From NCBI GenBank assembly GCA_023334545.1, contig JAADVB010000009.1, forward strand, positions 94,803 to 158,802: DNA of 64,000 bases, in the 5' to 3' direction. Each line of letters opens with the position of its first letter. The stretch's first letter is position 1. Of the stretch, positions 20,524-29,511 are shown in pieces. The notes beneath the pieces are model-generated. The model was not told where the DNA came from, did not search any database, and was given only the letters and a program-made list of their open reading frames with translations. Made by a program: the position numbers and the translations under genes. This DNA is from Salisapilia sapeloensis (lineage: Eukaryota > Oomycota > Peronosporomycetes > Peronosporales > Salisapiliaceae).

Positions 20524-21780
20524 ATGCTGGAAACTTGGCAGATTCCAGTTTGGCCTGCAATTGCACTGCTTGTACTGTCCTACGTACTCTCTCATGTTGT
20601 CGCATGGTATCTGCAAGTCCGTCGAGAGCAACGGATTCAGCAGAAAACTGAAAAACTCGCCACAAAGTCGCACTCGTCGGACCTCGACGATGCTGCCACG
20701 TCCTTGCCAAGTGTTCCTGTCACGATCTTAACTGGGTACTTAGGTGCTGGTAAAACGACATTGCTCAATCGAATCCTACTAGCTCCAAGTCTACCGTACA
20801 AAGTCATGGTCCTTGAAAATGAAATTGGAGCCATCAGTATCGACCATTCTCTCCTCGAGTCTGGCATGGCATCCTTAGGTGACGATGGGATCTACGTCCT
20901 TGCCAATGGTTGCATGTGCTGTACGGCCAGTAGCACAGGTTCCAAGGGTAGTAACGAGCTCGAACGCATCCTCGACTACCTCCTTCGCATCAGTGCCGAG
21001 CAAGGGTTCGACTATCTGGTCATCGAGACAACCGGACTTGCGGATCCCGGTCCTATCATCGAGACGTTCCTAAGGCTCCGAGCCTCTCGCTTCCGACTAG
21101 ACGGCATCGTCACCATGGTGGATGCAAATGCCGCACAGCGGTTCTGGGAAGAAGACATACAAGAGTACGCTTTTCCGATCGAATTGCAGCGTCAGCTCTT
21201 GTATGCAGATACGATCGCACTGAACAAGGTGGATATGGTGGGCAACGACACTCTCAAGTTGCGTCTCGAAAGCGCTATCACCGAAATGAATGAAGAAGCG
21301 ACGTTGGAGCGATGTCAGCATGCGAATCTCGAGCTGTCCACGATTCTCGGCATGAATACATTCGACGAAGTACGCTTTCGTGGTACGAATAGTGTCGTAG
21401 ATGTCGATACGACCACCGGTATGCATGCTGGTGACATCGGTACTCATCACTTTGAAGTGCATCAGAGCGTCGATTTACTTCGACTGGGCAAGTGGTTGTC
21501 GGATGTTGTGGACGAGTATGCCAAAGCTCATGTCTTTCGTGTGAAGGGGGTGGTGGCTGTGGAAGGTGAGCATCGTCGATGTGTCGTGCAGTGTGTATTG
21601 GATACGTATACGATCGCTCCGTCGAGTCCGTGGAAACAAGATGAAGAGCGCGTTTCCAAGCTAGTTGTAATTGGGAAACAATTGAATCGGGCAGCACTGG
21701 AGGAAGGATTCTACTCTTGTCTTGTTGAAAGTGACGGCCCAGAGACGAAAGAAGGGAAAGAAGGCAAGAAAGATATGTGA
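20524..21780 (+). CDS. COG0523/CobW-type metallochaperone GTPase with N-terminal membrane anchor
   Basis: 418 residues from ATG 20524. G3E-family GTPase signatures are all visible. Walker A is GYLGAGKT near residue 72. The metal-binding CMCC motif is near residue 130, with a conserved ENEIGAISID before it. ETTGLADPGP is the switch/Walker B region and LNKVD gives guanine specificity. The C-terminal CobW_C domain carries LLRLGKWLSD and FRVKGVV. Known relatives (ZNG1/CBWD) deliver zinc to client enzymes in the cytosol. Unusually, residues about 7-29 are a hydrophobic helix (IPVWPAIALLVLSYVLSHVVAWY), predicting a membrane anchor. The precise metal is not shown by sequence. Confidence 0.88.
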   Translation: MLETWQIPVWPAIALLVLSYVLSHVVAWYLQVRREQRIQQKTEKLATKSHSSDLDDAATSLPSVPVTILTGYLGAGKTTLLNRILLAPSLPYKVMVLENEIGAISIDHSLLESGMASLGDDGIYVLANGCMCCTASSTGSKGSNELERILDYLLRISAEQGFDYLVIETTGLADPGPIIETFLRLRASRFRLDGIVTMVDANAAQRFWEEDIQEYAFPIELQRQLLYADTIALNKVDMVGNDTLKLRLESAITEMNEEATLERCQHANLELSTILGMNTFDEVRFRGTNSVVDVDTTTGMHAGDIGTHHFEVHQSVDLLRLGKWLSDVVDEYAKAHVFRVKGVVAVEGEHRRCVVQCVLDTYTIAPSSPWKQDEERVSKLVVIGKQLNRAALEEGFYSCLVESDGPETKEGKEGKKDM

Positions 21781-22266
21781 GTAGGACACAGGAGCTGCTT
21801 TATCTATCCTATGTGACTGGTCTATCTACTTGTACGAGTGGATGTATCGACGTAATGAAAGTGGAAAGTTACCTTGGCAAAGCTAGTTATTTTTGCGTTG
21901 ACTATTTATATGATCTTCTTTTCCATTTATCGTCCTTGTGCATCCGAATGGTGGTGCTTTAACCTACTTCAAATCTCACTGAAGTCTCTTCCTTTTGGAT
22001 GTACTAGCAGGTGCTCTTGGCTCTACCTAATTAAAAAGGGGGTAGCTGTACAGACGACAGGAGTCTACTTGAAATGCTAGCGAGTGGAAACATCGATACA
22101 GGATATATGTAGGCTGCATAGATCGACTTATGAACTGTGGCAAGATATTGTTCGTCTGTACAGCACCTGCATCGACATGAAGAATATGATCAAAAGGAAG
22201 TGCGCATCATTGATGCTATGTTTGTATATCATCCAAGCCACTATATCCTCTTACTTGCTCGCGTCG
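21781..22266. other. Convergent spacer, no gene seen
   Basis: 486 bp between the ends of the COG0523 and BAHD genes. Small open stretches only; no support. Confidence 0.5.
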
Positions 22267-23553
22267 TTATTTATCTCTAAACTCGACTTTGGACCATAGC
22301 TCGCTCAGTCGTTCCATTGCCTCCGTCTCGAGTAGAACAAGCACATCTACGCCATCCTGACCTTTTACGCCTTCCATAATAATGCTCATACCGTCCAGCA
22401 CTGGCACTCTTGGTGTGCATCCGTACCACGGGTGAGCTCCAAAGTTAGCATCGTACGTCCCCATATTCACCCACGACGTGAACATGAGATCATGACCCAA
22501 AAAGAAGTCCATTCCAACCTGAATTTCCGTCACATCTTCCTGTGCACCAAGAAACTCGATTGCATCTCTCATGTACATATCATCACGCTGGAGAATGGAC
22601 TCTCGGATCCGACGAGCGATCGTAGCTATGCTCTCGATGCGCGTGTCCATTAACTCTTGACTTGAGTAAGTGGATAGCGCGTTAAAAATGACATTCCCTA
22701 CGTATCCCTTTGGCAGCGGTGGATTCAGCCGAGTTCGTCCATTTACACCTGTAGTGATCTTAATATCATGCCCATGACCTCTCGCTTGTGTGATGAGGAG
22801 AGTAAAGAGAGCAGTGATGACGTCAATCGTGCTAACGTATCCTTCCGATACATGCTTGACAACGTTTGCCTTGAGGATTATCATATCAGTAGAAGACAAA
22901 TGAAACAGCTTCTGTGTAGTGGAAGGAAGAGCAGTACTAGATGGATTAGAAGACTCGTTGGTCTTCTTGACTATTTTGAATTCCGGATGATCGAGCTGAT
23001 ATGCTCCATTGGTTTGAGCGAAGAGAAGGCTTCGGTCATGAACAACCTGTGTGTGTGCTTCCTTCGGTACTTGGCGATAGAATTCTCCCCATTTTTTCAT
23101 AAAAGTAAAGAGCGCTTGACCGTCCATAAGTGTATGGCTCACGGAGATTCCGATGACCATCCCTTTGTCCCGTAGCGGCGTCATCTTGATCGAGATAAGG
23201 TACTTGCTTTCATCCAAATCGGACGCAAATGACGTATCCATCGAGTCTACGGCTTCCGAGGAGGTGGATTCGCTTTCTGGATCAAGTATGAATGGCAAAT
23301 CCTTTGCTCCAGTCTTTGCCTGCTCGGTCGTTTGCTGAACAACGTACGCTCGTCTGTCATGATCATAAGACAAAATGCCTAAGAATGTCGAGTAATCTTC
23401 ATCAATGAGCTGAACGAAAGAGCTGCGTACGTGGGAGGCGTCATATTTCTCCCCATCTTGACGAGGAGGAAAAATGTAGAGGACTTTTAGGAAAAAGTTT
23501 GCCATGACAGCGTCCATCGGAGACAGTTTAACATCCTTGGTCAGCTCGTCCAT
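22267..23553 (-). CDS. BAHD-family acyltransferase
   Basis: 428 residues, single exon, ATG 23553. The catalytic HxxxDG motif is present as SHTLMDGQALF near residue 160. Around it are the family's hydrophobic segments and a second-domain start (STIDVITALFTLLI). GVNGRTRLNPPLPKGYVGN matches the BAHD pattern in which a ..R..P.LP..Y.GN segment follows. The second signature, DFGWG, is altered to YDANFGAHPWYG near residue 385, a common variation outside plants. Such enzymes move acyl groups from CoA to alcohols or amines; the substrate cannot be read from sequence. BAHD genes are mainly plant and fungal, so transfer into this lineage is possible but unproven. Confidence 0.82.
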   Translation of the reverse strand: MDELTKDVKLSPMDAVMANFFLKVLYIFPPRQDGEKYDASHVRSSFVQLIDEDYSTFLGILSYDHDRRAYVVQQTTEQAKTGAKDLPFILDPESESTSSEAVDSMDTSFASDLDESKYLISIKMTPLRDKGMVIGISVSHTLMDGQALFTFMKKWGEFYRQVPKEAHTQVVHDRSLLFAQTNGAYQLDHPEFKIVKKTNESSNPSSTALPSTTQKLFHLSSTDMIILKANVVKHVSEGYVSTIDVITALFTLLITQARGHGHDIKITTGVNGRTRLNPPLPKGYVGNVIFNALSTYSSQELMDTRIESIATIARRIRESILQRDDMYMRDAIEFLGAQEDVTEIQVGMDFFLGHDLMFTSWVNMGTYDANFGAHPWYGCTPRVPVLDGMSIIMEGVKGQDGVDVLVLLETEAMERLSELWSKVEFRDK

Positions 23554-24889
23554 TGGTTTTCCTTTTTAAAGGGCAGTAGAGTCAATTTCTGATGGATAAG
23601 GCAACGAGACAAGATGCTGGGTCGGATCCACGGATAAACTTATTAGCGCGTTCTTTGTGGTGCTTGGTTGTGCTTGAAATGGGTTCAAAAAGACTTCAAG
23701 TTATATCTTGGAAGGGCGTTCACTGGTTTAACATTGACATTGATTGAAAGAGGAAGTCGACTGAAAGGTTGGAGTCGGTGTGTGGTGTGCTACTAGTGTC
23801 ATTCGGATATGTCAGACTAGTGTAGCTTTTTATATGCTCGCTATGCGGATGAGGAGATTCATTGCGTCACTCGAGGTTACCGATATAGCATATTCAGGAA
23901 GATATTGCTTAAAGAATCGACCGAGGTATTGTCCTTTTACAGCAGAGTACTAGCGTGGTGAAAGGTAGAGAAAACAGTGGAAGATTATACTTAAGATTAA
24001 ATGCAACGCCTGATCGTCTATACTACACTCTCTCTATTCTAGACTATTCCAGGTTCCGATCAAGCCTATAATCTCACCGACTTTGTCTCGTACGTTGTTG
24101 TCTCGATCACCTGGCCTTGCACTGTGTAGTGAGATCATTGCAATAATCCACCTTCTGTGATCTTTTTAGCTACTTGTTGTATCCATGGGCTACATTCCAG
24201 ATAGTAGTGCATTGATCGATTTATTCTCTTTAATTTTTAAACAAAGCAAATATCCAAGCAATTGCTAATTACTCATCTACTTTGTCACCATCTTTCCTCA
24301 ACTCGTGGGTTCATCGCATGACAAATTCCCGCGCGGTACGCTCGCTTTCGACTATCTTCCAGAAGTATCAAGTTTCCGAGATCACAGTCGAAGGGGCAAA
24401 TTTTACGTTGAAATGCAAGCTGCCTATTCCAGGCCTCAAGTCTCCTACGATCCTTACAAATCCATCCGAAAGCATTCTATACATGCATTTTTTCATCCTA
24501 TTTCCATGCCCACTTCCCTCGCGTCTTTTAAACCCATAAAACCGTCCTCCAGCCTCTGATATGTGCCGTGCGGTAATTCAACCGCGACATGTTTGCGCAT
24601 GGGCACGTGGTCGATTTACTTCCCGCGCCCTACGTCCTTTCTATCCGGCTGCTTCTTTTTCTGTAGTTCGACCCGCGACTCGTATACGAAAGCCAAGAGC
24701 GCGTCCCTGCCACCGAATACTATTTTGACTCAGATTGGCTATACCCATCCGTCCACTTCCCATTGTTCAGTTCCACAACCGAACTTGCTTCGATCGCGAG
24801 ACCACAGGCCCTCGAGATCCCACCGCGTACATCCGCCCTCGCAAATCTGGCGACCCTCAACGACACCCCATCTATGCCCACGAACCACG
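23554..24889. other. 1.3 kb divergent spacer and probable long 5' region
   Basis: Between BAHD and the PH gene. 24599-24889 is in frame with the PH gene and open, with an ATG at 24599. It reads as a Pro/Arg/Ser-rich stretch rich in pyrimidines, more like a 5' UTR. 23554-24280 is AT-rich with nothing seen. Confidence 0.45.
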
Positions 24890-25744
24890 ATGCGCTCCTT
24901 CCTTGAGCTCCGCGGCCCCACGAGCTCGGCGCCCTTGAGCCCCATGAAACCGGTCAAGGCGGCCGACAGCCCGACGTCAACGTGCTCGACGACGTCCACT
25001 GACTCCCCCCGCGCGCTCCCACCTGACAAGTTCCCGTCTAGCTTGAAAAAGTCGAGATCGGTGCCATCCACGCTTAGCACCAAGCTCTTTTCGAAAGTGA
25101 AACTGGGCAAGAAGGCAGCTTCGTACCACGAGCTGTCCTCTGGCTTCAAGAAGACTTGTCATGTGCGTTTTGCGACCGGAGAAGATTTGGAGGAAAGTGT
25201 CGAGCGGCCGGAGACGTCTTTGGAAGAGAAGGAGAAGTATCATTATACAGCGCACGAGCTGGAGCAGTTTGCCATGGACGTCCGCCCGTTGCCACAATGC
25301 ATCACCAAGGCACTTTTACTACCGGAGGACACGATTTTGGAGCAAGGAATGCTCACATTCCCCTCCAATGTCCACTTTCTTCCGGAGAAAAAGTGGTATT
25401 GCTTACTCAAGAAGGACCAAGTACAGTGCTATGCGTCATTCGATTCGGCCAAGAAAGGTGGTCCGATGAAGAACTCATTCATTGTGACGAAAGCAGAGGA
25501 CTGTGCTCTGTTTTCTGACCGTAAGTTGGAACTGGTCTTTGGTCGCAACGTTCCGTCCGACCTAGACCTCATGATTCTCGTGACCAAGTCCAACGACGAG
25601 CGAGTCTTGCTAAAAGCCGAGAGCCGTATTGCCAAGCGGAACTGGGTGTGCAGCCTCCAGTCCATGGCAGGATGCTCGAGGCTGAGCAAGACGTGCCGCA
25701 ACACGACTCTGGAGAGGCGTGAAGCAGGTAACAATGCGCATTGA
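24890..25744 (+). CDS. PH-domain protein
   Basis: 284 residues from ATG 24890. An in-frame ATG at 24599 would add 97 poorly conserved-looking residues. Residues 1-95 are Ser/Pro/Lys-rich and disordered (DSPTSTCSTTSTDSPR, LKKSRSVPS). Residues about 155-270 read as a PH fold. A first strand ILEQGMLTF leads to WYCLLKKDQVQCYAS, then LELVFGR, DLDLMILVTKSNDERVLLKAE and the closing helix with the conserved Trp in AKRNWVCSLQ. The protein probably binds phosphoinositides or a partner at membranes. No catalytic domain. The base composition is richer in G+C than the flanks, consistent with a real exon. Confidence 0.7.
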   Translation: MRSFLELRGPTSSAPLSPMKPVKAADSPTSTCSTTSTDSPRALPPDKFPSSLKKSRSVPSTLSTKLFSKVKLGKKAASYHELSSGFKKTCHVRFATGEDLEESVERPETSLEEKEKYHYTAHELEQFAMDVRPLPQCITKALLLPEDTILEQGMLTFPSNVHFLPEKKWYCLLKKDQVQCYASFDSAKKGGPMKNSFIVTKAEDCALFSDRKLELVFGRNVPSDLDLMILVTKSNDERVLLKAESRIAKRNWVCSLQSMAGCSRLSKTCRNTTLERREAGNNAH

Positions 25745-26466
25745 ATCGCTGTGAAGGGCAAAGCGAACTTTGAATTTGGATTGCAGGAGCCACTGGACAG
25801 CGTGGTGTCTCTGTGGCTCTTGGACACTTGTTGCAGATTTGTTTTCTTTTACTTTTTAGCTCGAAATGACAAGCTTTGCCCGCTTAAACGTTCTTTTCGT
25901 TCGTTCACATGCAGTCTTGAGCTTGGGAAGACAGGTTGAGTGCATTGGAGGATGGAATGTTCTTGAAAAGAGTATGAGAACGCATGTAGGGAGATCTTAG
26001 GAGCAGGTATTTCTATCAGGTTGAAAGTTGGGAAGAGGCGTGGATGGAGCAAGAGAGCATCATTTATTGTTGATCGAAGTGGATGCGATGGTATGGAGCC
26101 TGTTGGTGGATCCACGTAGAGATGATTTGGAATTGTCATAGTCGGAACAACTTTTAGCATTTTTATAGCTAGATGGGTACGAAGATAGCACTGTGCACGA
26201 GATACAACGACAAGATAGTTGTATATGATAAAAGTGGCGAGGAGTAAACAGCCTCGAAGCTTGTTGATACCTCTGATAGGTTATCCGCACAGAAGAGCTG
26301 GACATAAAATTACAATACATGCAGGCTATTGGAAACGAAGCTAGATGAGAAGGGTATATAGTTGATCCCGTAACACAGCTACAATTGATCATTCCAAGAA
26401 TATTGAGCTGAAGATAGGCTTTTTGCATACACCATCAATGTCATCATGATGTAGATATACGTGGCT
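25745..26466. other. AT-rich spacer, no gene seen
   Basis: 722 bp after the PH gene. Only short open frames with no family resemblance. Confidence 0.5.
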
Positions 26467-27063
26467 CTATCTCTTAAACAAGGATATCAAACTGTTTCGA
26501 ATGAACGTATCGTGCGACCTATTGTCTAAAATCGGGTTTTCCTTCTCCGGCCTTGGATGAGGGTGCTGTAAAATTGCAAAATTGGCTTTCGTGCAAGCGA
26601 TGTCCTTGTCTGATCTCGTTGCTGTATCTGTAGAAGCCACTATGCGCACTTTAATCAATAGGCGAGTCCTTGAATGTAATGAATCTCAGCTCAGTGCATG
26701 AGCATTCGGACAGTCATCTATCATAGCTTCTGTTCTTATAATCGCGATGCTTGCCCCGCTCTTTACCTGTTGCTCTTCAGACAAGTAGCTGCTTTCATGG
26801 GCTATTTTTCGAGAATTGGTGAAATGAAAAGTGGCATATACATCTCTACGTGACGGTTGCAAGAGTAAGCAGATCCAATTTAAATCAAAAGTAAGTGCTT
26901 CGAACGGAGTCATCTTGGCAGTCTGATGTCTTGTTCTGAGTCATACATAATGCTAGTCAAGCAGAAAGAGCCAACTATTCTGCTTGTCGTGGACGTGTCC
27001 AGTCCTGAGGTATACTTCGAGGTTACTCTTTGACTCGATCCAAATTTGGGCGTAAAAAGCCAT
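26467..27063 (-). CDS. Possible spliced gene, unidentified (low support)
   Basis: Three minus-strand pieces look coding. An ATG at 27063 begins MAFYAQIWIESKSNLEVYLR. A piece around 26913-26686 contains LTFDLNWICLLLQPSRRDVY and ATFHFTNSRK. A final piece ending at 26467 contains DKDIACTKANFAILQHP and SLISLFKR before a stop. Short introns could join them (for example about 63 nt from donor GTCCGA to acceptor TTAAAG between the last two), but the first junction does not close in frame with good splice signals. It may be a real small gene whose splicing I could not resolve, or a pseudogene. No function is proposed. Confidence 0.25.
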
Positions 27064-27227
27064 TGGTACAGCATAGTATCACGCGAATGACAGAGCAAAA
27101 GGCCTGCTCCACAACATCAAAGTCCAAGTCGATAGTCGATAGATCACTACATAAGGCATACATCTAACATGACGATTTTTCACGTTCGTCTGTTCATGAC
27201 ACTTTTCACATACTTTAACTTACCTAT

Positions 27228-27629
27228 CTACGTCTCCATTGCAATAAAATGCATTTGCCCACTTGGACTTGTGGGCCTTGGACTCGTAGGAGCAGCCTCA
27301 TGTTGTTCTGAAGGTATAGGAACAATACGAACTCGACTGCCGCATAGACACATCCAGCACCAACACGTACCTAGCAAAATGACGGTAGCACCAATCAATG
27401 CGACGGTCACAATCAGTGTACTCTCTCCGCCAATGCTGTTCCATTCGTAGTTGCTGCCGTCGGAATCCCCTTTCAAGTCGTCTTTGCTATCAGACCTTAA
27501 ATTCCTCCAATCTTTTCCATCGAAAGTGTTCAGGTGCCCATATTGCTCTTGGCTAGAAACACTTCCAAGACCAGTCATGAACATGAGCAGCATACTCGCC
27601 ACCATCGTCCACTTCATCTCTGACTGCAT
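27228..27629 (-). CDS. Small secreted-type single-pass membrane protein
   Basis: 133 residues from ATG 27629. The frame is open to 27752, but that start would bury the signal peptide. MKWTMVASMLLMFMTGLGSVSSQ is a clear signal peptide. A polar, Asp/Ser-rich ectodomain of about 45 residues follows (DGKDWRNLRSD, GDSDGSNYEW). A transmembrane helix STLIVTVALIGATVILLGT comes next, then a Cys/Trp cluster CWCWMCLCG that could be palmitoylated, and a short Pro/Ser tail with TSPRPTSPSG. Topology is type I. No family recognised and no RxLR motif after the signal. It is convergently close to nothing and lies 148 bp from the UBAC2 stop on the same strand. Confidence 0.65.
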   Translation of the reverse strand: MQSEMKWTMVASMLLMFMTGLGSVSSQEQYGHLNTFDGKDWRNLRSDSKDDLKGDSDGSNYEWNSIGGESTLIVTVALIGATVILLGTCWCWMCLCGSRVRIVPIPSEQHEAAPTSPRPTSPSGQMHFIAMET

Positions 27630-27777
27630 CTGTGGAAATGATGTCCAAAGCATAGCATATATGTTTTTACAATTCCCATCATTGTTGATGTCTTTGGCAT
27701 AATCAAGAGTGCAACAAGGCGAAACGAAATGGTGTTCTATATTGACCTCCAAAGCTATTCCACGTCTCTATATGTCT

Positions 27778-29182
27778 TCACATTCCGTTCAAGAGGCGGT
27801 TCGCAGCAGCCTCGACATTATTGTCAGCTGCCTCGAGTGCCTGCTGCGCCTGTTCTCGTTCAAATCCAAGCGCCACGAGTCGTGTGATACTCTCTTCGGA
27901 CGGCGGATCGACGGGAGGTCGAGCGGCTGCCTCTGGTGGTATCATGCCTGCAGCCATTGGTGGAGGCGCACGTCTAGCTCCTGGCAACAGCTGCTCCCGA
28001 TTGCCTTCATTCCCACCTCGGTGCATGTTTAGCCGCCGCTGAGCTTCCTGCATCCGCCGCTGTCTCTGTGCCAAAGCAGCACTGGCCGGAGTCACATCGA
28101 CAAAAGGCTTAAAGATCTAGAGTAAAAGCTAAGAGTAGAAAAGGATGGAGGAGAGGAATGTATCGTACGCTGAAAGCACTGGAAACAAAGCTCGGGAGAC
28201 GAAGTTTGCCTAGTGGAGTGCAGCCAAAGAGGTAACCTAAGAAGGTCCCTGGTATGAACGATGCAAGTGTCATTGGATTTCGAACTAGCATCTACATGGA
28301 CAATTAGTATGGCGTAAGTCATCATAAAGTAGAGAGAGAATACGAGGCCGAGGAGCAAGTAGGTGGTGGATTTATCCGAGAAATGGAGGTTTGCGACGCT
28401 AAAGATGCGCGGATTGAGCTTTGGAATGAATTCTATCGGACATGAATATCACATGTGGACGAGAGATGGGTGTGTACGTACTGTAGTAGAACGCGGACAG
28501 GACGCCAAGGAAGGCATAAGGGCCAGACGGAAGGTCTTTGGCAAAGGAAGGAGCAGAATAGACAACAGCACACTCGAGGACACCAGTGATGAGTAAGACG
28601 AAGACGGTGAAGCTGCCGAATTTTCTCGAGCCCATCTATCATACACAGTGTTACTGCAGGAGATTTATTGGATGACATGCGGCCACGTACCTGACGCTCT
28701 AGGACTCGATACTGGAAGATAGTGTACAGACCAAAGGATGCGGCCAGACCACTACATGACAATGTTAGATACTCGGATGTGGACATGTTTTACGGTTGGT
28801 GTACTGGTTAAATGAGAACTGGTTAGCTGCTAGACGCCAGAATTGGTGTTCCTGTTGGATGGCAAGTGGATCTATCACCAATGTGAGGAATGCGTTTATA
28901 AGTAGATAATGTAGACGTAGTACCTAACGTGAAGACGCTGCCCTTGTCAAAGAGCAGAGTAGCTGAGCTCGCTGCTCCCACCGCGAGTGTGTATGCATAG
29001 GTGATTGGTGCGCCATCTACACCATGAAAAGGATGAGATACAATGTGTAAGCGTGAACATGGATGGATTCGATTGGCATTTGGGGAGCCGCTGATAGAAT
29101 AACTTCTACTAGCCAGGTCCAATACTGTCATTGATGCATAAAACATATACTTACAGAATCCACGCAGGTCTCCGTGCATCAT
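27778..29182 (-). CDS. UBAC2: UBAC2-like ER rhomboid pseudoprotease with UBA domain, eight exons
   Basis: The splice model was built by hand on the minus strand. Exons are 29182-29155, 29016-28924, 28871-28805, 28751-28691, 28635-28482, 28432-28344, 28291-28169 and 28116-27778. The introns are 138, 52, 53, 55, 49, 52 and 52 nt. The total is 954 nt, 317 residues, all junctions in frame. Landmarks match human UBAC2 from memory: GAPITYAYTLA at the start, QFWRLAANQFSF, IFQYRVLERQMGSRKF, KDLPSG, NPRIFSV and IPGTFLGYL. The C-terminal UBA domain has ITRLVALGFEREQAQQAL and NNVEAAANRLL. Rhomboid membrane core without catalytic Ser/His. Role: ubiquitin binding and ER-associated degradation or tethering. 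Open reading alone shows only fragments. Confidence 0.88.
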
Positions 29183-29511
29183 GGTGAATTTTAAATGCTA
29201 CAGAGTCGTCGACAAAGGTACAATGAGCACACGAGTACGAGCTAGAGATGTCCTCGTACGAAAAACACGTAAAAGAACACGAATAATAAGTATGATGTCC
29301 AAAAGCTATATAATGCCACTTATAAATTCCAAATTGCCATGAAGGGATCTTGAAGCGTTGTGGAAGCCACGTTGCGAGGTTACCATACTCGTACGTTTCG
29401 AAACGTACGATGATGTTTGCTACTTTGGACGGCCCATCATACTTCTTTTGTCAGCTCAAGAAAGAGATTTTATTGATAGTGTAAATAGGGGTTCTCAAGC
29501 TAACAGGGAGT
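29183..29511. promoter_or_regulatory. Divergent spacer UBAC2/myosin
   Basis: 329 bp between the two start codons, AT-rich, with several ACGT-containing repeats (TACGTTTCGAAACGTACG at about 29391-29408 is a near-perfect inverted repeat). Both promoters must lie here. Function of the inverted repeat is inferred at best. Confidence 0.45.

Noticed and set aside
24563-24889. GTG-started N-terminal extension of the PH protein
   Set aside because: Pro/Arg-rich, pyrimidine-rich and poorly protein-like; ATG at 24890 is preferred, although 24599 cannot be excluded.
28433-28786. 117-codon minus-strand ORF starting at ATG 28786 as a separate gene
   Set aside because: Its useful part is an internal exon of UBAC2; the rest reads through introns.
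28823-29182. 119-codon ORF as an independent small gene
   Set aside because: It contains the first exons of UBAC2 read through introns; splicing gives a much better protein.
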